Positions 7,705 to 15,469 of a stretch of 33,755 nucleotides of DNA are shown piece by piece (position 1 is the first letter of the stretch; the number at the start of each line of letters is the position of its first letter). This DNA comes from Streptomyces sp. DvalAA-14. Lineage in GTDB: Bacteria > Actinomycetota > Actinomycetes > Streptomycetales > Streptomycetaceae. Made by a program: the position numbers and the translations under genes. The notes beneath the pieces are model-generated. The model ran no database searches. It worked only from the letters and a program-made list of their open reading frames with translations, and was not told the DNA's origin. The stretch covers positions 1-33,755 of the forward strand of contig NZ_FMCH01000014.1 of assembly GCF_900091855.1 (NCBI RefSeq), given 5' to 3'.

Positions 7705-9555
7705 TCAGCGGGCCACGTGCCGCAGCGCGAAGGCCAACTCCAGGCGGACCTGCTTGATCCGCTCCTCCACCACCAGCGAGCCGTGCCCGGCGTCGTAGCG
7801 GTACACCTCGTGCGGCTTGTCCAGCTTCCGCAACTGCTCGACATAGTTGTCGATCTGGCGTATCGGGCAACGCGGATCGTTCGTTCCGGCGCTGATGTAA
7901 ACCGGGACGGCGACCTTGTCGACGTAGGTGAGCGGTGAGGACGCTTGGTAGCGGTCGGGAACCTCTTCCGGGGAACCGCCGAAAAATGTGCGGTCCAGGG
8001 ACTTCAGCGCCTCCATCTCGTCGGCGTAGGCCGTCGGATAGTCGGCGACCGGGACCGCGGCTATGCCCACCGTCCACGCCTCCGGCTGGGTACCCAGACC
8101 GAGCAGGGTCAGATAGCCGCCCCAGGAGCCGCCGGTCAGCACCAGCCGGTCCGGGTCGGCGAGTCCGGAGGAGACCGCCCACTCGCGGACGGCCGCGATG
8201 TCCTCCAGCTCGATCAGTCCCACCCGGTGTTTGAGCGCGTCCGTCCACTCCCGGCCGTACCCCGTCGAGCCCCGGTAGTTGACCCGGACCACCGCGAAGC
8301 CGTGGTCGAGCCAGGCAGCCGGCCCGGCCGCGAACGCGTCGGAGTCGTGCCAGGTCGGACCGCCATGGATCTCGAAGACGGTCGGATACGGGCCCACCGC
8401 CCGTTCCTGCCCGTCCTCGCCGTCGCCGGAGTCCGCGCCGGTCCGGGCCGGCCGCTGCACCAGCGCGTGGATGGGTCCGCCCGGCCCGTCCACCCACACG
8501 TCCTCCACCGGCACCGAGTCCGGTGCCCGCAGGCCCGGCGCCTCCAGTACGACGGCGCCCGCTGTGGACCGCACTATCGGGGGACGCTCGGCCGACGACC
8601 ACAGATATTCCACCGTGCCGTCCGGCCGGGCCGTCGCCCCGCCGATCGACCCCGCAGGGGTCTCGAGCGGTGCCAGACCGCCGGTCGCCAGGTCGTAGCG
8701 GAACATCTCGCCGCGAGCGTGGAAGTCGTGCACGACCAGCAGCGCCGAGCCATCCGGATACCACTCGGCGTGCACGTCGCCCGGCAGGTCGATCGACAGC
8801 GCGATCTCCTCGCCGCTCGCCACATCCCAGATCATCGGCAGCCACCGGTCGGCGCGCTGATGGCCGACGAGCAGCCGGGTGTCGTCGGGCACGGGTGCGA
8901 AGCCGAGGCAGTCCAGGCCCAGTTCGCGAGTGCCGCCTTCGGTGTCGTCCAGCTCGGCGACCGTCGAGCCGTCCGTGACCCGGACGACCCGCAGCGCGCT
9001 GTGCATCGCGTCACCGTGCTCGGTGTGCTCGATGACGACCAGCGTGCCGTCCTCCGAGAGATCTCCGACGCCCGCGGATTCGGCGTGCCGGTAGATCTCG
9101 TACGGCTCGGCCGCATCGGGCCGCACCACATGTACAGAGGTGCCCTCGTCGTCCGTGGACCGGCCGACCACCGCCGTTCCGCCGACGCCCAGCGCCAGCC
9201 CGGCCGGGTACGACGCAGTGAGCCCTGCTGCGGCCGGTATGTCCTCGCCACCGCCGAACGGCTGTTTCATCCAGACGCCGAACTCGTCCCCGTCCGTGTC
9301 CGAGAACCACCACACCCATTCGCCGTCCCGGCTCAGGGCGCCGTCCGTTGTGCCGTTCGGCCGGTCGGTCACCTGGCGGCGTCCGCCCGTCTCCCGGTTC
9401 CACGCATACAGTTCATACGTACCCGTCACGTTCGACACGAACAGGCTGCGCTCAGGGGCATCGGCAGCCCACTCCGGCAGACCGACGCGCGGCGCGCGGA
9501 ACCGCTTCTCCCAATCGGGCATGGACCCGCTCGCGGGTCCGGTGATCTCGTTCAT
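7705..9555 (-). CDS. S9 family serine peptidase (acylaminoacyl-peptidase-like)
   Basis: A 616-residue cytosolic peptidase of the prolyl oligopeptidase group. The first ~370 residues carry repeated beta-propeller strands (NVTGTYELYAWNRETGGRRQ, SRDGEWVWWFSDTDGDEFGV). The C-terminal alpha/beta-hydrolase has its nucleophile in GGSWGG (Ser477), then Asp560 (TNDPRCPIRQ) and His591 (YDAGHGS), a complete triad. There is no signal peptide. The ATG at 9555 has GATGGGGG just upstream and fits the family; a longer frame from 9723 would add low-quality sequence. It stands alone, convergent with SURF1. The 228-base gap between their stops holds only GC-rich imperfect repeats and no clean terminator. Confidence 0.93.
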   Translation of the reverse strand: MNEITGPASGSMPDWEKRFRAPRVGLPEWAADAPERSLFVSNVTGTYELYAWNRETGGRRQVTDRPNGTTDGALSRDGEWVWWFSDTDGDEFGVWMKQPFGGGEDIPAAAGLTASYPAGLALGVGGTAVVGRSTDDEGTSVHVVRPDAAEPYEIYRHAESAGVGDLSEDGTLVVIEHTEHGDAMHSALRVVRVTDGSTVAELDDTEGGTRELGLDCLGFAPVPDDTRLLVGHQRADRWLPMIWDVASGEEIALSIDLPGDVHAEWYPDGSALLVVHDFHARGEMFRYDLATGGLAPLETPAGSIGGATARPDGTVEYLWSSAERPPIVRSTAGAVVLEAPGLRAPDSVPVEDVWVDGPGGPIHALVQRPARTGADSGDGEDGQERAVGPYPTVFEIHGGPTWHDSDAFAAGPAAWLDHGFAVVRVNYRGSTGYGREWTDALKHRVGLIELEDIAAVREWAVSSGLADPDRLVLTGGSWGGYLTLLGLGTQPEAWTVGIAAVPVADYPTAYADEMEALKSLDRTFFGGSPEEVPDRYQASSPLTYVDKVAVPVYISAGTNDPRCPIRQIDNYVEQLRKLDKPHEVYRYDAGHGSLVVEERIKQVRLELAFALRHVAR

Positions 9556-9659
9556 GCCCCCATCATGCTCTGCCGCACGCACATTCGGTGAGATGGCCTG
9601 CGCAGCCTGTGGATAACTTCCGGCCGTGTTCGTCCCGCCCGCGCCGTCCGTTGTGTCGG

Positions 9660-10247
9660 TTATGCCGTCGCTGCTCCCGCGCCGGACTGGTCGGCCGTCC
9701 CGCGCACCACGACGACCGGGCACGGCGCGTGGAGTGTGACCGTATGACTGACGGAGCCGAGCAGCGTCGCGCGGAAAGTTCCGTGGCCGCGCACCCCCAC
9801 CACGACCAGTTCGGCGCCCACCGCACGGTCGAGAATGGCCTGAGCGGCATTGCCCATCACCACGACCTGGCTCAGCGGCGCGGCCTGCTCGCCCGGCAGC
9901 GCGGTGGCGACCGCCTCGAACAGTGCCTTGCGAGCCGGCTCCTCCAGATCGAGGTCGGCCGGCAGTTCAGGCAGTCCGGCCCAGCCCACGGCGCCCGGCA
10001 GCTCCCAGGCCATGACGGCTTCGACACTCGAACCGGTGAGGGCGGCCTGGCGGGCGGCCCACCGCAGCGCGAGCAGGGAAGGCTCCGAACCGTCCACGCC
10101 GACCACGATCCGGCCGGGGGCCGCCACCGATTCACTCATCGACGCGGCGGCCGCCGTGCCCAACGGTCCGGCGGGCGGTCCACCGGCCGGTTCGCCCGCC
10201 GGCAGTCCCTCGAACTCGCCGTCCGGATCGGCTGTCGGCTCGACCAT
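9660..10247 (-). CDS. Universal stress protein (UspA family)
   Basis: A single Usp domain occupies about residues 45-185 of 195. It opens RIVVGVDGSEPSLLALRWAA and ends with the nucleotide-binding signature G-2x-G-9x-G-S in VVVGVRGHGTFRATLLGSVS, so ATP binding is expected. A Gly/Pro/Ala-rich N-terminal tail of about 45 residues is not part of the domain. The start is ATG 10247, with GAGGAGA close upstream. In actinomycetes many such genes respond to hypoxia or redox; here the only regulatory hint is the AT-rich upstream segment with TATAGT on this strand (10336-10331), which would give a leader of about 75 nt. Confidence 0.93.
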   Translation of the reverse strand: MVEPTADPDGEFEGLPAGEPAGGPPAGPLGTAAAASMSESVAAPGRIVVGVDGSEPSLLALRWAARQAALTGSSVEAVMAWELPGAVGWAGLPELPADLDLEEPARKALFEAVATALPGEQAAPLSQVVVMGNAAQAILDRAVGAELVVVGVRGHGTFRATLLGSVSHTVTLHAPCPVVVVRGTADQSGAGAATA

Positions 10248-10698
10248 GGCCGTCTCCTCACGTTCTCCCCGCACACCTCTATACGCGGCTGCGCACGCCG
10301 ACCGACTGCCCCCGCGGCGGTAACACAAACACTATATTCAATTCGTATAACCCATATAATTCCGGAAAGAGAAATTCGATGGAATTCATTGTTTGCCGCT
10401 GTGTTTCCGTGGGATGATCTCTACGAGCCCCTCGGGCGGGTGCGGTCGGCAGACGCCGGTCAGCCGACGCCGCCCAGGGACGGTCGAGCCCACCGCGACA
10501 TCCCGCCACGCGGTCGGCCCTCCGTCATGAATGAGGTTGGGCAGCAGACACTTGAGCGTAATGGCCATCTGGTTCCTGCTGCCCACCGTGGCTCACGCCG
10601 CTCACCCGGTCGAGGGGAGCCCGGCGACGCCTGCGCCGGTAGCTTGCGGTCGCCCGAATCGTGGTTCGGGTAGTCGCGGGCGTCGGTCCCCTGCTGGC
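10248..10698. other. 451-bp intergenic region with an AT-rich island
   Basis: I recognise no gene here. Bases 10321-10390 contain only 21 G/C of 70, in sharp contrast to surroundings above 70%. The island holds GAATTC-type palindromes and a minus-strand TATAGT box suited to the universal stress gene. A 36-codon minus-strand frame (10389 to 10279) crosses it with three TTA codons and no ribosome site, so I do not call it. The right part has a weak hairpin (CCCGAA 10653-10658 with TTCGGG 10665-10670) that could end the TetR transcript. Confidence 0.5.
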
Positions 10699-11466
10699 TT
10701 ACGGGTGCGCCACGACGCATCCGTCCAGCAGCGGCCCCAACTCCTGAGCGACCGTGGTGAGCGCGCGAATGTTCTGTTCCGCGCGTGAGATGAGGATGGC
10801 ACCCTCCAGCGAACTGATCATGAGGGTGGCCAGAGAGGAGGACTGGACAGGCGGGACGCCCATCGAGGTCAGGGCCTGGGCGACGGGCACGTTCCAGGTG
10901 GCAAAGGCCGCTGCGGCGGCTTCCCGGGTGGAGGCGGTTGACTCCGCGCAGTCCACCGTCGCCGCGGCCACCGGGCAGCCGGGCGCGAAGCCGACGGCCT
11001 CGAACTCGTCCGTCCATTGGCGCACCATGGCCGCGAACAGCAGGCTGGGCGTGGGTTCCTCGGGCATAGCGGCGAGGAAGCGGGCGATGCGTCTGGCCGC
11101 GTAGCGGCCGGCCCAGGTGACGGCCTCGTTGACCAGTTGCTCCTTGCCGCCAGGGAAGTAGTGCTGGAGAGAGCCGCGGGGCGCCTGGGCATGGGTGGCG
11201 ACATCGCGCATGCCGGTCGCGTTCACCCCCTCGCGGCGGATGAGCTGGGCGGCGCTGAACACCATGCGCTCCCGAGGGCCGTGGGTGGGGCGCCTTGGGC
11301 CGCTGCTGGCGGTAATGGTGCCGGTGTCGGTGTGAGTGTCGGAGCCGGAGCCAGGTTCCGAGTTCGAGTCCGCGTGGGGTTCGCGGTTGGTGTCCGTGGT
11401 GGTGGGCGGCTGCTCGTCGTCGGCCGCTGTGCCCCCGCCTGCGGGCTGCCCTTTCGGAATCGCCAT
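10699..11466 (-). CDS. TetR family transcriptional regulator (LmrA/YxaF-like)
   Basis: The DNA-binding domain is at about residues 63-111 (RERMVFSAAQLIRREGVNAT, then RDVATHAQAPRGSLQHYF). The C-terminal half, with FAPGCPVAAATVDCAEST, matches the LmrA/YxaF subgroup of TetR repressors, whose known members sense drugs or flavonoid-like ligands. Before the HTH lies an unusual 60-residue hydrophilic leader (TDTNREPHADSNSEPGSGSDTHTD) not usual for the family. ATG 11466 has AGGAGAGGTGG upstream; an earlier ATG at 11514 is possible. The palindromes at 12066-12110, 600 bases away, are a plausible but unproven target. Confidence 0.9.
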   Translation of the reverse strand: MAIPKGQPAGGGTAADDEQPPTTTDTNREPHADSNSEPGSGSDTHTDTGTITASSGPRRPTHGPRERMVFSAAQLIRREGVNATGMRDVATHAQAPRGSLQHYFPGGKEQLVNEAVTWAGRYAARRIARFLAAMPEEPTPSLLFAAMVRQWTDEFEAVGFAPGCPVAAATVDCAESTASTREAAAAAFATWNVPVAQALTSMGVPPVQSSSLATLMISSLEGAILISRAEQNIRALTTVAQELGPLLDGCVVAHP

Positions 11467-11523
11467 CGCTGTCCGACCACCTCTCCTGATGAACGACCGC
11501 TCCATGTAGGACACGCCGGCTGA

Positions 11524-12081
11524 CTACCGCGCTCGCTGCGTCAGCCTATAGACGCCGGTCAGGCCCTCCCGGGTGCGAAGGCCACCGTCCGGTTCCAAGC
11601 GCCGGGCGAGGGCCGTCAGCAGCGCTGACCGTCCGTGCAGCACTGAGGCGGCGACTCGCTCCACCCCCCTGGCGCGGGCCCGGTGGAAGAGCAACTCGAG
11701 CATCGTGGTGGCCAGGCCTTGTCGCTGCCAGGCGTCGGCGATGAGCACGCCCAACTCCCCGACGCCCGGCTCCGGGCCGCAAGGAGCGGCGAGGCTGGCC
11801 AGGCCGAGCACATCGGTGCGGTCGGCGCCGTAGGCCACCACGGCGTCGTGCTCTCCGGGCGGCGCGGAGAGGGCGCTGTTCAAGTAGCCGCCGGGCCACT
11901 TCCGCAGCTGCCCGAAGAAGCGCAGGCGGATGGTTTCCGGGGAGCAGGCGGCGAACAGGGCCGCCAACGCGGGTCGGTCGGCCGGCTGGGCGGGGGCGAC
12001 ATGGCAGGGCAGGCCGGGCGGTGGGCCGGGTGGGAGCCGAAGGGCCGGAGAGTTGGACACATCCACTATGACAGCCGTCAT
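11524..12081 (-). CDS. GNAT family N-acetyltransferase
   Basis: The 185-residue product reads as a GNAT acetyltransferase: [15 protein letters not shown], then [20 protein letters not shown] (motif A, acetyl-CoA binding, ending QRQGLA) and [20 protein letters not shown]. The layout recalls bacterial acetyl-CoA-sensing or protein-lysine GNATs, but no substrate can be named. The chosen ATG (12081) lies inside the first palindrome. A minus-strand CATAAT box (12097-12092) ends 10 bases before it, so the message would be almost leaderless and transcription would be covered by whatever binds the palindromes. GTG and ATG alternatives nearby (12108, 12060) cannot be excluded. Confidence 0.82.
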   Translation of the reverse strand: MTAVIVDVSNSPALRLPPGPPPGLPCHVAPAQPADRPALAALFAACSPETIRLRFFGQLRKWPGGYLNSALSAPPGEHDAVVAYGADRTDVLGLASLAAPCGPEPGVGELGVLIADAWQRQGLATTMLELLFHRARARGVERVAASVLHGRSALLTALARRLEPDGGLRTREGLTGVYRLTQRAR

Positions 12082-12110
12082 AGAGCTCAGTATTATGTCG
12101 GCTGTCATAG
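12066..12110. promoter_or_regulatory. Double palindromic operator overlapping a near-consensus promoter
   Basis: CTATGAC-AGCC-GTCATAG (12066-12083) is a perfect 7-bp inverted repeat. A second, slightly imperfect copy lies at 12094-12109 (TATGTC-GGCT-GTCATA). Their outer halves also form a perfect 12-bp inverted repeat (12066-12077 with 12099-12110). On the plus strand ATGACA (12068-12073), 17 bases, then TATTAT (12091-12096) form a sigma-70 promoter with 5/6 matches in each box, reading into the dehydrogenase gene. The first palindrome covers the -35 box. The second covers the -10 box and start point. Binding by a dimeric repressor is inferred. Confidence 0.72.
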
Positions 12111-12207
12111 AGGGCAAGTCCACGAACCACCTGGTGGTCAGAAGAACGACCAGAAGAGCGGCCAAAAGAACGATCAGGAAATAATCGGAAGAAAGAGGCG
12201 GTGCAAG

Positions 12208-13155
12208 GTGACGACGACGGGTACGGCGGCGGGGGCCCAACGGGCAGCGGTGGCAACGGAAGTGGGTTTCCTCGGGCTGGGTGTCATGGGCCGGCCCATG
12301 GCGCTCAATCTGGCCCGGGCGGGCATCCCCCTCACGGTCTGGAACCGGACATCCGCGCGCTGCGCGCCGCTGCGCGCGGCGGGTGCGAGCGTCGCGAGGT
12401 CGCCGGCCGAGGTCTTCCAACGGACTGACGTCGTCTTCGTGATGCTGGCCGACGAGACGGCCATCGATACGACTCTCCGGCGGGGCACTGCGGAGTTCGC
12501 CGGATATGTCGGCGGCCGGACGATCGTGCACATGGGCACGACGTCCCCCGGCTATTCGCAGGCGCTGGAGGCCGACGTGGCTGCGGCAGGCGGCAGTTAC
12601 GTGGAGGCGCCCGTGTCGGGGTCCCGGGTTCCGGCTGAGCGGGGGGAATTGGTCGCGATGCTCGCAGGGGAGGAGGGGGCGGTCGGGCGGGTGCGTCCGT
12701 TGCTGGCACCGATGTGCCGAGAGGCGTTCGTGTGCGGCCCGGCGCCGAACGCGCTGCTGATGAAGCTTTCGGTGAACCTTTTCCTGATCACCCAGGTCAC
12801 CGGCCTGACCGAAGCATTCCACTTCGCCGAGCAACAGGGGCTGGACCGGGGACGGTTCCTTGAGGTGCTCGACGCCGGGCCGATGTCGAGCGGGGTGTCC
12901 AGGATGAAGGCGCCGAAGTTGCTGACGCGGGACTTCGCCGTGCAGGCGGCCGCGTTGGATGTGCTGAAGAACAACGCGCTGATCGCCGAGGCGGCCAGGA
13001 AATCGGATGTGGCGTCGCCGCTGTTGGACGCGTGCCATGCGCTCTTCGCCGAGACGGTCGCCCTGGGCCATGCGGACGGCGACATGATCGCTGTCCTGCA
13101 CGCGTTCGAGGCGCGCACGGCCGGCATACGCGAGGGCGGCCGGGTGACCGCCTGA
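12208..13155 (+). CDS. NAD(P)-dependent beta-hydroxyacid dehydrogenase (3-hydroxyisobutyrate dehydrogenase family)
   Basis: The Rossmann motif [20 protein letters not shown] (20-39) opens the NAD(P) domain, and VWNRT (44-48) suggests NADP preference through Asn-Arg after strand 2. The substrate motif [17 protein letters not shown] (132-148) and catalytic Lys186 ([10 protein letters not shown]) are present, followed by the all-helical C-terminal domain. Length (315 aa) is right for the family, which oxidises 3-hydroxyisobutyrate, tartronate semialdehyde or related acids, or reduces imines in some actinomycetes; substrate cannot be told here. The start is GTG with AGAGG 9 bases upstream. The leader of about 105 bases contains an A/G-rich repeat (AGAACGACCAG, AGAACGATCAG). 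It is divergent from the GNAT gene across the double operator. Confidence 0.9.
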   Translation: MTTTGTAAGAQRAAVATEVGFLGLGVMGRPMALNLARAGIPLTVWNRTSARCAPLRAAGASVARSPAEVFQRTDVVFVMLADETAIDTTLRRGTAEFAGYVGGRTIVHMGTTSPGYSQALEADVAAAGGSYVEAPVSGSRVPAERGELVAMLAGEEGAVGRVRPLLAPMCREAFVCGPAPNALLMKLSVNLFLITQVTGLTEAFHFAEQQGLDRGRFLEVLDAGPMSSGVSRMKAPKLLTRDFAVQAAALDVLKNNALIAEAARKSDVASPLLDACHALFAETVALGHADGDMIAVLHAFEARTAGIREGGRVTA

Positions 13156-13255
13156 AGAGAACCGGCTCCTGCGGCATGGGCGGACACGAATTCACCCTTT
13201 AGGCTGCAACCTCCGTACTTGCAGGATGAATTGACGTGAAGGGGAGGGCGGACCG

Positions 13256-13843
13256 ATGGGCGTGCCGATTCGGAGGGCCGGGCAGGGCGATCGGGAAGCG
13301 GCGGTCGGGTTGCTGCACAAGGCGTTCGCGCGGGACGCGGTCAGCCGCTGGGTCTTCCCCGACCCGGACCAGCTGGAACGGAAGCACGGTGCATTGATGG
13401 CGGCTTTCCTGGACATGGCACTGACGGAGGGCTATGTGGACCTCGCGGAGGACGGGTCGGCGGTCGCGCTCTGGACGTCCATACCCGCGGGCGACCACGG
13501 GGACGGCGACCCGGTCGGCTTCCGTGCCTCGATCGACCCGGACAACGAGCGGATCGAGCAGATCGCCCGCCTCACCGGCGCCGCCCATCCGAAGGACAGG
13601 GCCCACGAGTACCTGATGCTGATCGGCGTCGACCCCGACCTGCAAGGTCAGGGCCTCGGTGGGGGACTGATAGCCAACGTCCTGGCCCGTTGCGACCGTG
13701 AGGGCCGGCACGCCTATCTCGAAGCGAGCAGCCTCCGCAGCCGCGCGCTCTACGAACGGCTGGGCTTCACATTCATGGGCCACACGATCGACCTTCCGGA
13801 CGGTCCGCCGATGTATCCCATGTGGCGCGAGCCCCGGTCCTGA
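13256..13843 (+). CDS. GNAT family N-acetyltransferase
   Basis: This is a 195-residue acetyltransferase. Motif A is YLMLIGVDPDLQGQGLGGGL, with the Q/R-x-x-G-x-G/A acetyl-CoA loop (QGQGLGG). Motif B-like YERLGFTFMG is near the end. The N-terminal part (FARDAVSRWVFPDPDQLERK) matches GNAT proteins common in streptomycetes. The ATG has GGGGAGGG 6 bases upstream. No substrate can be named. It lies 100 bases after the dehydrogenase and could share its transcript, but the gap and its own good ribosome site leave that open. Confidence 0.92.
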   Translation: MGVPIRRAGQGDREAAVGLLHKAFARDAVSRWVFPDPDQLERKHGALMAAFLDMALTEGYVDLAEDGSAVALWTSIPAGDHGDGDPVGFRASIDPDNERIEQIARLTGAAHPKDRAHEYLMLIGVDPDLQGQGLGGGLIANVLARCDREGRHAYLEASSLRSRALYERLGFTFMGHTIDLPDGPPMYPMWREPRS

Positions 13844-13859
13844 CCGGACCCGTCCCCGT

Positions 13860-13916
13860 GCTTTCGGACGACATGCTTTCGGACGGCTGCTTTCCGACGA
13901 CAGGCTTTCCGACGAC
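13860..13916 (+). repeat. Four tandem copies of a 14-15 base unit
   Basis: The unit GCTTTCCGACGAC (first two copies read GCTTTCGGACG) begins at 13860, 13875, 13889 and 13904. The array fills the gap between the convergent GNAT and GGCT-like genes. Because TTCGGA and TCCGAA-type halves alternate, the copies could also fold back as a weak terminator. Confidence 0.7.
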
Positions 13917-13940
13917 CTCCGGGTCGCCGCTGACGGTGTG

Positions 13941-14717
13941 TCAGGGAGCGTTCCCCGCCGTGAGCAGGCGTACTTCCTCAGCCGTCCAGTGGCTGGCCGC
14001 GCCGGGCAGGTCGGCGAGGTAGGCCGCGGTCGAGGGGATGTCCCAGGCGTCGGCTTCGAGGAGGCCCGCTGCGAGGTGCTGGAGGTAAGTGGCGGAGGGC
14101 GGATTCCACTCGATCTCGGTCATCCGCCAGGGGGCTGTGAAGGTGAGCACGGGGAAGCCGTCGATCTCGCCGGGGCAGACCAGCGTCTCGTAACGGCCGG
14201 GGCCGAGTTGGGCGCGGCCTTCGGTGAGGGCGAGGGTCAGGTCGAGGTCGTGGCCGGGCGGGCCGTACATCTCCTGGGCGGCGATGTCGGCGAATTGGCC
14301 GGCGGTCACCAGGTGTGCCCTCGCCCGTACGCCGCCGGGCACGTCGGGGTCGTAGAAGGCCCGGCCGCCGGTCCAGACAAGGGACTCGGTGGCGAAGTAG
14401 ACCCTGCCGGGCAGTTCGAGGGCCAGTGAACGCAGGGGCATGCGGGGGTCGCGGCAGCCCGGGTAGGTCCGGGAGCCGCCGGGAGCGGGACCGCCGGTGA
14501 GGTAGGCGCGCAGCCGGGCGGTGTGCATGTTGGAGCCGTAAGCGGCGTACCAGACCCGGTCCGGGGAGGGGGGAGCGCCGCGACCGGCCGGGACGCGCCC
14601 GCCGACGCCGGCCCCGCCGGGCCTTCCGTCCGGCCCGCCCCCCGCCGCCCTCGCCGCCCCCTGCCGGGCCCGCCGCGGTGGACCCGGTGCACCGGTCGAC
14701 CGCCGGTCACGTGTCAC
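13941..14717 (-). CDS. Gamma-glutamylcyclotransferase-fold protein (often labelled histone deacetylase)
   Basis: The signature VWYAAYGSNM (55-64) is the nucleotide- or substrate-binding loop of the gamma-glutamylcyclotransferase (GGCT/BtrG-like) fold. The next blocks (RTYPGCRDPRMPLRSLALEL, VYFATESLVWTGGRAFYDPD, ARAHLVTAGQFADIAAQEMY) match a streptomycete family frequently mislabelled histone deacetylase. A cyclotransferase activity is possible but unproven. The start is uncertain. GTG 14717 gives 258 aa with GGAGAG almost touching the start codon, and an ATG at 14825 would reach the divergent DinB start. No start codon exists between GTG 14717 and the domain, so about 50 Pro/Gly/Arg-rich residues precede it. 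Confidence 0.78.
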   Translation of the reverse strand: MTRDRRSTGAPGPPRRARQGAARAAGGGPDGRPGGAGVGGRVPAGRGAPPSPDRVWYAAYGSNMHTARLRAYLTGGPAPGGSRTYPGCRDPRMPLRSLALELPGRVYFATESLVWTGGRAFYDPDVPGGVRARAHLVTAGQFADIAAQEMYGPPGHDLDLTLALTEGRAQLGPGRYETLVCPGEIDGFPVLTFTAPWRMTEIEWNPPSATYLQHLAAGLLEADAWDIPSTAAYLADLPGAASHWTAEEVRLLTAGNAP

Positions 14718-14830
14718 CTCTCCGCAAAGGGGTGGCGCCACCGCTGCCGGCCGGAGTCGAGGTGCGGCCCCGACGGACTCGGTCCCCCGGACACGGAGAC
14801 CGAAAACAACGCAGACAAGGAGCATGACGA

Positions 14831-15349
14831 ATGACCGCTGACCCGCTGGACCTTCGCATCGGCCCGCCCACCTTCGGCAGTGAACGCGAAATGCTTCGCG
14901 CCTTTCTGGACTACCATCGCGCGACCCTCGCCATGAAGTGCGAAGGACTCACCGACGACGAGCTGCGGCAGCAGTCGATGCCGCCCTCCACCCTCAGCCT
15001 GCTCGGCCTGGTACGGCACCTGGCGGAGGTGGAACGTGCCTGGTTCCGCCGGGTGTTCGAAGACGGCGCCGCGCCGATGCTCTGGTCCGACACCATCGAC
15101 TTCCAGGCGGCCTACGACGCGAGCCGGTCCTCGCGGGCGGAGGCGTTCCCGGCCTGGGAGGCGGAGGTGGAGAACTCGCGGCGCATCGAGCGGGAGGCCG
15201 AGTCGCTGGACGCGGCGGGTCGTCAGCCGCGCTGGGAGGAGGAGGTCTCCCTGCGGATGGTGATGATCCACGTCCTGCTGGAGTACGGCCGGCACAATGG
15301 CCACGCGGACTTCCTGCGCGAGGGCATCGACGGGACGGTGGGCGCCTGA
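14831..15349 (+). CDS. DinB family protein (DUF664)
   Basis: The 172-residue protein is a four-helix DinB-like metal-binding fold. Candidate metal ligands are His63 (LVRHLAEVERAWF) and His155/His158 (EYGRHNGHADFLRE), the spacing seen in DUF664 proteins of actinomycetes. Some relatives are thiol-dependent S-transferases using mycothiol or bacillithiol, so a mycothiol-linked detoxification role is conceivable but not shown. The ATG has AAGGAG 8 bases upstream. It is divergent from the GGCT-like gene, which could fit thiol or glutamyl chemistry, though that link is only positional. Confidence 0.92.
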   Translation: MTADPLDLRIGPPTFGSEREMLRAFLDYHRATLAMKCEGLTDDELRQQSMPPSTLSLLGLVRHLAEVERAWFRRVFEDGAAPMLWSDTIDFQAAYDASRSSRAEAFPAWEAEVENSRRIEREAESLDAAGRQPRWEEEVSLRMVMIHVLLEYGRHNGHADFLREGIDGTVGA

Positions 15350-15469
15350 GCCGTTGGCGTCCTGGGCCTGGGTCTCGGCGCGTTCCCGCCCGGGCCACGA
15401 CCGGGTGCCGCTACCGTGACGTTTCCGGAGAATCCCAGAACTCCCTGAGCTGAGGAAACACCGCAGCCG

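Noticed and set aside
10279..10389. 36-codon minus-strand frame beginning MNSIEFLFPELYGLYELN across the AT-rich island
   Set aside because: No ribosome site, three TTA codons and composition wholly explained by the AT-rich spacer; could not be supported as a gene.
10379..10417. Short plus-strand frame MEFIVCRCVSVG, reminiscent of a cysteine leader peptide
   Set aside because: No sulfur-metabolism gene, or any plus-strand gene, follows it; nearest genes are on the other strand.
10421..10510. tRNA-like GGTCGAGCCC segment
   Set aside because: Only a T-loop resemblance; no acceptor stem or anticodon arm can be folded.
11683..12207. Upstream in-frame extension of the dehydrogenase, including a QKNDQ repeat stretch
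   Set aside because: It would overlap the whole GNAT gene and the promoter/operator. The Rossmann domain starts properly after GTG 12208, which has its own ribosome site.
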